A stretch of 64,000 bases of DNA from Cellulomonas sp. JH27-2 (GTDB taxonomy: Bacteria > Actinomycetota > Actinomycetes > Actinomycetales > Cellulomonadaceae): positions 186,001 through 250,000 of the forward strand of contig NZ_JACYFR010000005.1 in assembly GCF_014837175.1 (NCBI RefSeq). Direction: 5' to 3'. This document shows positions 57,292 through 64,000 of this stretch, one piece after another; within the stretch, counting starts at the first letter, position 1, and each line of letters begins with the position of its first letter. Position numbers and translations under genes: made by a program. The notes below the pieces were generated by a model. The model was not told the DNA's origin, did no database searches, and worked only from the letters and a program-made list of their open reading frames with translations.

Positions 57292-58935
57292 GTGGCGCAC
57301 GCCCAACCCGAGACCGACCCCACCTGGTGGCGCGGTGCGGTGATCTACCAGGTCTACCCGCGCAGCTTCGCCGACGGGAACGGCGACGGCACCGGCGACA
57401 TCGCGGGTATCCGGGCTCGCCTGCCGTACCTGCGCGACCTCGGCATCGACGCCATCTGGGTGACGCCCTGGTACGCCTCGCCGCTGGCCGACGGCGGCTA
57501 CGACGTGGCCGACTACCGCGCCATCGACCCGGCGTTCGGGACCCTGGCCGAGGCCGAGGCGCTCGTCGAGGAGGCGCTCGCGCTCGGCATCCGCACCATC
57601 ATCGACATCGTCCCCAACCACGTCTCCGACCAGCACGCCTGGTTCCAGGCCGCGCTCGCCTCTGCACCGGGCTCGCCCGAGCGGGCGCGCTTCTGGTTCC
57701 ACCCCGGCAAGGGCGAGCACGGCGAGCAGATGCCGACCAGCTGGGTCTCGGACTTCCAGGGCAGCACGTGGACGCGGACCACGAACGCCGACGGGACACC
57801 GGGGGAGTGGTACCTGCACCTGTTCGCCCCTCAGCAGCCCGACCTCAACTGGGACCACCCGGACGTGCGCCGCGAGTTCGAGGACGTGCTGCGGTTCTGG
57901 TTCGACCGTGGCGTCGCCGGCATCCGGATCGACTCCGCCGCGCTCCTCATCAAGGACGGCTCGCTGCCGGAGTACGCGGAGCACGCCGTGCCCGGGGAGC
58001 ACCCGCACGTGGACCGCGACGAGATCCACGACGTCTACCGTGCGTGGCGCGCCGTGGCGGACTCCTACGAGGGCACACGCGTCCTGGTCGGCGAGGTCTG
58101 GCTGCAGGACCGTGCGCGGTTCGCGCAGTACCTGCGGCCCGACGAGATGCACACGGCCTTCAACTTCGACTTCATGGCCCGCCCCTGGGACGCCAAGCAG
58201 CTGCGTGAGTCGATCGACATGACGATCGCCGCGCACGGCCCCGTGGGCGCGCCCGCCACCTGGGTCCTGTCCAACCACGACGTGACCCGTCCGGTGACCC
58301 GGTACGGCCGCGAGGACAGCTCGTTCGCGTTCACGGCCAAGCGGTTCGGCACGCCGACGGACCTGCAGGTCGGCAGGCGGCGCGCCAGGGCGGCGGCGCT
58401 CCTGACGGCAGCGCTGCCGGGTTCGCTCTACCTCTACCAGGGCGACGAGCTGGGTCTGCCGGAGGTCGAGGACCTGCCGCGCGAGCTGATCCAGGACCCC
58501 ATGCACTTCCGCTCCGAGGGTGTCGACCCGGGGCGCGACGGCTGCCGCGTGCCGCTGCCGTGGTCCGGGAGCGAGGCGCCGTTCGGTTTCAGCCCGGCAG
58601 GCGTCGACGCACAGCCGTGGCTGCCGCAGCCCGCCGCGTGGGCGGACCTGACCGTGCAGGCGCAGTCGGCGGACTCGTCGTCGATGCTGCACCTGTACCG
58701 CGACGTGCTGGCCCGCCGGCACGCCGAGCCGTCGCTGGGCGACGGCCCCCTGACGTGGTTGCCGAGCGACGACGACGTCCTGGCGTTCAGCCGGGGCGAG
58801 ATCGCCTGCGTCGTCAACCTCGGGAACGATCCGGCGGACCTGCCGGAGCACACCGATCTCCTGCTCGCGAGCGCTCCGCTCGTGGCAGGGAAGCTGCCGC
58901 GCGACACCGCCGTGTGGCTACGCCTCACCCCCTGA
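57292..58935 (+). CDS. GH13 alpha-glucosidase
   Basis: A 547-residue alpha-amylase-superfamily enzyme of the oligo-1,6-/alpha-glucosidase kind. It opens AVIYQVYPRSFADGNGDGTGD; the catalytic residues are Asp214 (GIRIDSA), Glu268 (VGEVWL) and Asp330 (LSNHDVTR), with VPNH near 108. There is no signal peptide, so it cleaves imported alpha-glucosides in the cytoplasm. The GTG start lies about 125 bases after the predicted start site. A 170-base gap separates it from the ABC operon. Confidence 0.93.
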   Translation: MAHAQPETDPTWWRGAVIYQVYPRSFADGNGDGTGDIAGIRARLPYLRDLGIDAIWVTPWYASPLADGGYDVADYRAIDPAFGTLAEAEALVEEALALGIRTIIDIVPNHVSDQHAWFQAALASAPGSPERARFWFHPGKGEHGEQMPTSWVSDFQGSTWTRTTNADGTPGEWYLHLFAPQQPDLNWDHPDVRREFEDVLRFWFDRGVAGIRIDSAALLIKDGSLPEYAEHAVPGEHPHVDRDEIHDVYRAWRAVADSYEGTRVLVGEVWLQDRARFAQYLRPDEMHTAFNFDFMARPWDAKQLRESIDMTIAAHGPVGAPATWVLSNHDVTRPVTRYGREDSSFAFTAKRFGTPTDLQVGRRRARAAALLTAALPGSLYLYQGDELGLPEVEDLPRELIQDPMHFRSEGVDPGRDGCRVPLPWSGSEAPFGFSPAGVDAQPWLPQPAAWADLTVQAQSADSSSMLHLYRDVLARRHAEPSLGDGPLTWLPSDDDVLAFSRGEIACVVNLGNDPADLPEHTDLLLASAPLVAGKLPRDTAVWLRLTP

Positions 58936-59016
58936 CGTCCGCACGGACGATCGCGCACCACCCGTACACACCGGTCCGGTCCGGGACGTTCCGCAGTAGC
59001 CCCGGCCCGGTCGGTA

Positions 59017-59026
59017 CGCAAGAACC
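59017..59026 (+). promoter_or_regulatory. Candidate LacI half-site upstream of the alpha-glucoside ABC operon
   Basis: CGCAAGAACC, identical to the complement of the sequence over the GH13 -35 box. It lies 80 bases before the binding-protein ATG. No -35/-10 pair is clear in 58936-59105. Confidence 0.4.
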
Positions 59027-59105
59027 GCACTGATGCAGTACACAAGTTCACGTTCCACATCGCGGACCTGACACCGGTCAGGACGTACCTCACGAAGGAG
59101 TGACG

Positions 59106-60542
59106 ATGAGGTTCAATCGCACCACCGCGCTCGTCATGGCCGGGACCATGTCCTTGGGCCTGCTCGCAGCGTGCAGCAGCAACGACGACGACGCGGCGAC
59201 GCCCAGCGGCACCGGGTCGCCGAGCGGCGACGCGAGCTCGCCCGCCGCGGACCAGCCGGTGACCATCGAGGTCGCCGGTCTGCTGCCGGGGGCCGAGAAG
59301 TCGGCCGTCGACGCGCTCAACGAGCGCATCACCCAGTTCGAGGCCAAGTACCCGAACATCACGGTGAAGTCCAAGGAGTACCAGTGGCTGCCGACGACGT
59401 TCGCCGCTGACCTGGCCGGCGGCACGCTGCCGACGGTCTTCGAGGTGCCCGCGACCGACACCAAGACGCTGATCGCCAACGGCCAGCTGGCCGACGTCGA
59501 CGCGCAGGTGAAGGCGCTGCCGTACGCCAACGACTTCAACCCGCTGATCCTCAAGGGTGGCGAGGGCGAGGACGGCAAGGTCTACGCCGTGCCCGCCAAG
59601 TCGTTCTACAGCGTCGCGCTGCACTACAACCGCAAGCTGTTCAAGGACGCGGGTCTGGACCCGAACAAGCCGCCGACGTCCTGGGACGAGGTCCGCGCGG
59701 ACGCGAAGACCATCAAGGACAAGACCGGCAAGGCCGGCTACGGGATGATGGCCAAGGACAACGCGGGCGGCTGGCAGCTCGTCGCCGCGGCCTACTCCCG
59801 CGGCGGTCGTGTCCAGACGGAGAGCGGTGGCACCTACACCGCGACCCTGACGGACCCGCAGGTCAAGGCCTCGCTGCAGTTCCTGTCCGACCTGAAGAAG
59901 GACGGCTCGCTGTACCCCGACGCCGGCCTGGCCTGGGACACGACCAACGCGGCGTTCGCAGCAGGCAAGTTCGCGATGTACACGTCGGGCTCCGACATCT
60001 ACAGCGCGCTGGTCCAGAACAACGGGGTCACGAAGGACAACTTCGACTACGGCCTGACCGCGATCCCGTCGGACAGCTCGAACCCGCAGGCAGGTGCACT
60101 CACCGGCGGCACGTACGCCGGTGTTCGTCCCGACGCCAGCGACGCGGAGAAGGACGCTGCGGTCAAGTGGATCGACTTCTGGTACCTGGCCAAGCTGAGC
60201 GACCAGGACCAGGCCGTCGCCGACGCCAAGGTTCTCGCGGACGCGAAGCCGCCGCAGGCCGTCGGCACCCCGGTGCTGCCGATCCTGTCGCAGGCGAAGT
60301 ACCAGGAGTCCCTGACGTGGATCAAGGACTACATCAACGTCCCGCTGGACAACATGAAGGGCTACACCGACGTCATGTTCACGCAGCCGCTGATCCCCGA
60401 GGCGGCCCGCGCGACGCAGGACACGTACGCCCTGCTGTTCCCGATCGTGCAGGCCGCGATCACCAAGGACAACCCTGACTTCGACTCGCTGCTGGACAAG
60501 GCGAACAAGGCGAGCCAGGCCAAGATCGACCAGAGCAAGTGA
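59106..60542 (+). CDS. Sugar ABC transporter substrate-binding lipoprotein
   Basis: A 478-residue family 1 solute-binding protein. The signal ends in lipobox LLAAC near residue 23, then an Asp/Ser/Gly tether, then VTIEVAGLLPGAEKSAVDAL and the sugar-binder region ENRK/HYNRKLFKDAGLDPNKPPTSWDE. AAGGAG (59095-59100) sits five bases before ATG 59106; the GTG at 59100 is inside the ribosome site. It feeds the two permeases downstream. Ligand: an alpha-glucoside, inferred from the GH13 enzyme. Confidence 0.93.
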   Translation: MRFNRTTALVMAGTMSLGLLAACSSNDDDAATPSGTGSPSGDASSPAADQPVTIEVAGLLPGAEKSAVDALNERITQFEAKYPNITVKSKEYQWLPTTFAADLAGGTLPTVFEVPATDTKTLIANGQLADVDAQVKALPYANDFNPLILKGGEGEDGKVYAVPAKSFYSVALHYNRKLFKDAGLDPNKPPTSWDEVRADAKTIKDKTGKAGYGMMAKDNAGGWQLVAAAYSRGGRVQTESGGTYTATLTDPQVKASLQFLSDLKKDGSLYPDAGLAWDTTNAAFAAGKFAMYTSGSDIYSALVQNNGVTKDNFDYGLTAIPSDSSNPQAGALTGGTYAGVRPDASDAEKDAAVKWIDFWYLAKLSDQDQAVADAKVLADAKPPQAVGTPVLPILSQAKYQESLTWIKDYINVPLDNMKGYTDVMFTQPLIPEAARATQDTYALLFPIVQAAITKDNPDFDSLLDKANKASQAKIDQSK

Positions 60543-60582
60543 TCCGTCCGCGCACGTGATCGACCGGATCACCTGATCGACA

Positions 60583-60624
60583 GGCGGTGCCCGGCCCCAG
60601 ATGCTGCTGAGGCCGGGCACCGCC
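60583..60624 (+). terminator. Hairpin between binding-protein and permease genes
   Basis: GGCGGTGCCCGGCC (60583-60596) pairs perfectly with GGCCGGGCACCGCC (60611-60624), loop 14 bases, 40 bases after the binding-protein stop. It probably protects or partly terminates the mRNA, raising binding protein over permeases. Confidence 0.78.
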
Positions 60625-60658
60625 CGCACCACCGCTCCCGCACCGAAGGAAGGTCAGC

Positions 60659-61624
60659 ATGGCCACGGACGACGTCGTCCTGACGAAGACTCCCCGCCCG
60701 GGGAGCTTCCGGGTCCACCAACGGCACAGGACGCGCAGCCCCCTGAGCTGGGTGCGCGGGGGAGGGCTCAGCTCGCTGGTCTTCGCGCTGCCGCTGCTCG
60801 TCACGTTCGCGGTGTTCTCCTGGGGCCCGATCGTGCGGGCCGTGGTGATGAGCTTCCAGAAGACCAACCTGATCGTCAGCGAGTGGGTGGGCTGGGACAA
60901 CTTCCAGCTCGTCTTCTCCGACCCCGACCTGCCGGTGGCCATCCGCAACACGATCTACTTCGCTCTGCTGGCCCTCGTCTTCGGCTACCCGGTGCCGCTC
61001 GTCGCCGCGGTGCTGATGAGCGAGCTGCGCCGGGGCAAGGGCGTCTTCTCGGCCCTCGCGTACCTGCCGGTCGTCGTCCCGCCCGTCGTCGCCGTGCTGC
61101 TGTGGAAGTTCTTCTACGACCCCACCGAGTCCGGGGTGTTCAACACCATCCTGGGCTGGGTGGGGCTGGGTCCGTACGACTGGTTGAACTCGTCGACGAT
61201 GGCCATGCCCTCGCTGGTGCTCGAGGCCACCTGGGCTGCTGCCGGCGGCACCGTGATCATCTACCTGGCGGCGCTGACCAGCGTCCCCCCGGAGCTCTAC
61301 GACGCCGCCGAGGTCGACGGTGCCTCCGTCTGGCGCAAGGTCTGGCACGTCACGATGCCGCAGCTGCGCGGGATCCTGCTCATCACCCTCATCCTGCAGA
61401 TCATCGGGACCGCGCAGGTCTTCCTCGAGCCGTACCTGTTCACCGGCGGCGGCCCGGAGAAGTCGACGCTGACGGTCCTGCTGCTGATCTACCAGTACGC
61501 GTTCGCCAACAGCCTGGGCGGCAACTACGGCATGGCGACGGCGCTGAGCCTGCTGCTGGCCGTCTTCCTGGCCGTCATGTCCCTCGTGTACTTCCGTCTG
61601 ACCCGGAGCTGGAGCACCTCGTGA
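60659..61624 (+). CDS. Sugar ABC transporter permease, MalF-like
   Basis: A 321-residue permease with six helices, starting VFALPLLVTFAVFSWGPIV near residue 41. The EAA loop is ELYDAAEVDGASVWRKVWHVTMPQLRGIL. The ATG follows an AAGGAAGG ribosome site. It overlaps the next permease by four bases. No ATPase is encoded here. Confidence 0.93.
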   Translation: MATDDVVLTKTPRPGSFRVHQRHRTRSPLSWVRGGGLSSLVFALPLLVTFAVFSWGPIVRAVVMSFQKTNLIVSEWVGWDNFQLVFSDPDLPVAIRNTIYFALLALVFGYPVPLVAAVLMSELRRGKGVFSALAYLPVVVPPVVAVLLWKFFYDPTESGVFNTILGWVGLGPYDWLNSSTMAMPSLVLEATWAAAGGTVIIYLAALTSVPPELYDAAEVDGASVWRKVWHVTMPQLRGILLITLILQIIGTAQVFLEPYLFTGGGPEKSTLTVLLLIYQYAFANSLGGNYGMATALSLLLAVFLAVMSLVYFRLTRSWSTS

Positions 61625-62631
61625 CCACCATCGACAACCGCGGCGACGTGAACCCGGTGCCGCTGCCGGGACCGACCACGGGTGAGCCGACCACCACGGG
61701 CGTCCCCGTCATGACCCAGCGCGCGGACCGCCGACGCAAGCCCAGCGCGCCGCAGGAGGACCGTGGCGCACTCTCGTCGGCCGACTGGCGCCGCCCGTCC
61801 GTGAAGTACACGTGGACCACGCTGCACGTCGTGATGGCCGTGATCCTCGTCCTGTGGGGTCTGGGCCCGATCGTGCTGCTCGCGAAGTTCGCGATCACGC
61901 CGACGATGGACATCAACGCGGACCCGCTGGGCTGGTTCCCGAACGGGGTCGCGTGGTCCAACGTCACCGCGGCGTGGAACGACATCCAGATCAGCAAGTA
62001 CTTCTGGAACACGGTCGTCGTGGCGGCTGGGTCGTGGCTGACGCAGATGGTCGTCGCGACCACCGGCGGCTACGTGCTGTCGGTCCTGCGCCCTCGGTGG
62101 GCGAAGATCATCAACGGCGCCGTGCTCGCGACGCTCTTCGTCCCGGCCGTCGTGCTGCTGGTCCCGCTGTACCTGGTGATCCTGCACCCGCCGATCATCG
62201 GCCACTCGATGATCAACACGTACTGGGCCGTCTGGCTGCCCGCGGGCGCGAGCGCGTTCAACGTCGTGCTCGTCGCGCGGTTCTTCGACAGCCTGCCGCG
62301 CGAGGTGTTCGAGGCCGCGCGCGTCGACGGGGCAGGACCATTCCGGCTCTTCTGGTCGATCGTGCTGCCCATGAGCAAGCCGATCCTCGGTGTCGTGTCC
62401 GTGTTTGCGGTCATCGCGTCGTGGAAGGACTTCCTGTGGCCGCTGCTGGTGCTGCGCGACCCGGACAAGCAGCCGCTGTCCGTGCGTCTGCCCACGCTCG
62501 CGGCGAGCACCGACACCGGCGTGCTCATGGCCGCGCTGGCCATCTCGACGCTCATCCCGATCGCGATGTTCCTGATCTTCCAGCGCATGTTCCTGCGCGG
62601 CGCCGGCCTGGGCGGTGCCGTCAAGGGCTGA
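61621..62631 (+). CDS. Sugar ABC transporter permease, MalG-like
   Basis: A 336-residue permease. A long polar N-terminal stretch (about 65 residues) precedes the first helix TLHVVMAVILVLWGLGPIVLL. The EAA loop is REVFEAARVDGAGPFRLFWSIVLPMSKPIL, and the C-terminus RMFLRGAGLGGAVKG is typical. GTG 61621 overlaps the previous stop; ATG 61711 would give a shorter N-terminus. It is the last gene of the operon. Confidence 0.93.
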   Translation: MTTIDNRGDVNPVPLPGPTTGEPTTTGVPVMTQRADRRRKPSAPQEDRGALSSADWRRPSVKYTWTTLHVVMAVILVLWGLGPIVLLAKFAITPTMDINADPLGWFPNGVAWSNVTAAWNDIQISKYFWNTVVVAAGSWLTQMVVATTGGYVLSVLRPRWAKIINGAVLATLFVPAVVLLVPLYLVILHPPIIGHSMINTYWAVWLPAGASAFNVVLVARFFDSLPREVFEAARVDGAGPFRLFWSIVLPMSKPILGVVSVFAVIASWKDFLWPLLVLRDPDKQPLSVRLPTLAASTDTGVLMAALAISTLIPIAMFLIFQRMFLRGAGLGGAVKG

Positions 62632-62787
62632 CGGGCACGCTCCGGCGCGCGGGCCCGGGAGGGTGACCCCTTCCCCGGCCCGCGTGTGCGTGCCGACATC
62701 GCGTGCCCGCGGCTTGCTGACACCGTGTCGGGTCAAGATCACGCGTCGATCGGAGCGACTCCGCGCGAGCCGGCGGGGGACGGGTGG

Positions 62788-62793
62788 GATGAT
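62788..62793 (+). promoter_or_regulatory. Possible -10 box of leaderless hemH mRNA
   Basis: GATGAT seven bases before GTG 62801. It favours that start over ATG 62789, which has no ribosome site. Confidence 0.4.
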
Positions 62794-62800
62794 CGTTCAC

Positions 62801-63946
62801 GTGTCCCCCCACAGCCTGACCGCTCCGTACGACGCCCTCATGCTCGCCTCGTTCGGGGGGCCCGACGGCCCCGACGACGTGCTGCCCTTCCTGCGGAACG
62901 TGACCGCAGGCAAGGGCATCCCCGACGAGCGGCTCGCCGAGGTCGCCGAGCACTACCACCACTTCGGCGGTGCGAGCCCCATCAACGCCCAGAACCTTGC
63001 GCTGCAGGCGGCACTGCGTGACGAGCTGGCGCGACGCGGCATCGACCTGCCCGTCGTGTGGGGCAACCGGAACTGGACGCCGTACACCCAGGACGCGCTG
63101 GCCGCGGCCCACGCCGACGGCGCGCAGCGTGTCCTCGCGCTCGTGACCAGCGCGTACTCGTCCTACTCCGGCTGCCGCCAGTACCGCGAGGACTTCTGGA
63201 GCTCGCTCGACGCGCTCGCCGCGGACCTCGGTCAGGACGGGCACCCGCTCGTCGTCGACAAGGTGCGTTCGTACTTCAACCACCCGGGCTTCGTGCAGGC
63301 CAACGTCGACGCGGTCACCGAGGCCCTGGCGCAGGTGCCCGACGACGCACGCGTCGTGTTCGTCACGCACTCCATCCCGGACACGATGGAGGAGGCGTCC
63401 GGCGTCTCCGGCGCCACCTACAGCGCCCAGCACCTGGACGTCGCGGCTACCGTCGCGGCCGCCGTCTCCGAGCGTGCGGGGCGCGCCGTCGAGTGGGACC
63501 TCGCGTACTGCTCGCGCTCCGGGCCGCCCAGCCAGCCGTGGCTCGAGCCGGACGTGAACGACCACCTGGAGAAGCTCGCCGCGGACGGTCTGACGTCCGT
63601 CGTGCTGTCTCCGATCGGCTTCGTCTCCGACCACATGGAGGTCGCGTTCGACCTCGACACGGAGGCGCTGGAGACGTGCGAGCGGCTCGGCCTGACGGCC
63701 GTCCGTGCCGACACCGTCGGCGTGCGCGAGCCGTTCGTGCGCGGCCTCGTCGACCTGGTCCTCGAGCGGGCGGAGCTCGCCCGTGCCCTGGAGGGCACGC
63801 AGCCGTCGCCCGACGAGACGCGCGTGGGGGCCACCGTCGGCGCGCTGCCGCCGTTCCGGTCCGTGTGCGCCCCGGGCTGCTGCCGTCGCCAGGCCGGGAT
63901 CGACTCGGGCCTGCCTGCCGCCTGCTCCACCGACGCCTGCTCCTGA
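62801..63946 (+). CDS. hemH: Ferrochelatase (coproporphyrin type)
   Basis: A 381-residue ferrochelatase, which in actinobacteria inserts Fe2+ into coproporphyrin III. Family motifs: PYDALMLASFGGPDGPDDVLPFLRNV split near residue 10, HYHHFGGASPIN, VTSAYSSYSGCRQYRED, FVTHSIPD and SPIGFVSDHMEV. The C-terminal tail has clustered cysteines (CAPGCC then CSTDAC), and with an upstream Cys these could hold a [2Fe-2S] cluster as in some actinobacterial enzymes. GTG 62801 is chosen over ATG 62789. Confidence 0.93.
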   Translation: MSPHSLTAPYDALMLASFGGPDGPDDVLPFLRNVTAGKGIPDERLAEVAEHYHHFGGASPINAQNLALQAALRDELARRGIDLPVVWGNRNWTPYTQDALAAAHADGAQRVLALVTSAYSSYSGCRQYREDFWSSLDALAADLGQDGHPLVVDKVRSYFNHPGFVQANVDAVTEALAQVPDDARVVFVTHSIPDTMEEASGVSGATYSAQHLDVAATVAAAVSERAGRAVEWDLAYCSRSGPPSQPWLEPDVNDHLEKLAADGLTSVVLSPIGFVSDHMEVAFDLDTEALETCERLGLTAVRADTVGVREPFVRGLVDLVLERAELARALEGTQPSPDETRVGATVGALPPFRSVCAPGCCRRQAGIDSGLPAACSTDACS

Positions 63947-63993
63947 CCTCCTGCAGCCGAGCCGCTGCACCCCCGCCGCGAGAGGAACGACCC

Positions 63994-64000
63994 GTGACCG
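63994..64000 (+). CDS. Possible start of the next gene (only two codons)
   Basis: GTG at 63994 follows AGAGGA at 63980-63985. Only the first bases are inside the window, so nothing can be said about the product. Confidence 0.3.

Overview
The DNA is uniformly very GC-rich and densely coded, with short intergenic gaps and four-base ATGA/GTGA overlaps inside operons. Many genes have a TANNNT-like -10 box only 6-7 bases before the start codon, which implies leaderless mRNAs. The gene content also points to a saprophytic high-GC actinobacterium of the Cellulomonas/Micrococcales type: LacI regulators beside sugar ABC operons, a secreted cellulose/chitin-active LPMO with a CBM2, an F420-dependent-reductase-like protein, SigK/RskA/DipZ and NnaR. 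The genus is an inference. I see no rRNA, tRNA, CRISPR array, insertion sequence, phage gene or attachment site.

Layout. 1-8942: a galactoside block, with the end of a sugar ABC permease, its binding lipoprotein, a cytoplasmic GH35 beta-galactosidase, a LacI repressor, and the Leloir genes galT-galK-galE behind two LacI-type operators. 9083-12849: a znuA-znuC-znuB type metal ABC transporter and an orphan LacI regulator. 12898-18499: small redox and DinB/DoxX proteins, then PadR with a MacB-like ABC exporter behind two tandem palindromes. 18514-23016: a compact SigK regulon (sigK, rskA, an MPT83-like fasciclin lipoprotein, dipZ), with three copies of one promoter type, CCATCC-N16-CGAACY. 23083-30970: a DUF4349 lipoprotein, alkylation repair (AlkA, Ogt), an MscS channel, a DsbA-like protein, an SDR, NhaA and PPK2.

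31071-48359: a molybdenum and nitrate/nitrite region. It holds a HTH-TOBE regulator, modABC, narK, a membrane-anchored sulfite-oxidase-family molybdoenzyme, and the nirB-nirD-cysG-nnaR-cbiX operon for nitrite reduction and siroheme. HIT, an ABC-2 exporter, an AA10 LPMO and a DUF1697 gene interrupt it. narK and nirB share an aligned promoter element. 48430-55780: a lipoprotein hydrolase, a 978-residue YhgE/Pip-like repeat protein with a membrane partner, a NYN nuclease, MarR plus a flavodoxin, and a soluble Ser/Thr kinase. 55917-62631: an alpha-glucoside block (LacI, GH13, binding protein, two permeases). 62801-63946: a ferrochelatase with a cysteine-rich C-terminus.

Neither sugar ABC operon carries its own ATPase in this window, so both probably use a shared MsiK-type ATPase encoded elsewhere. 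In both, a hairpin follows the binding-protein gene, which would favour expression of the binding protein over the next gene.
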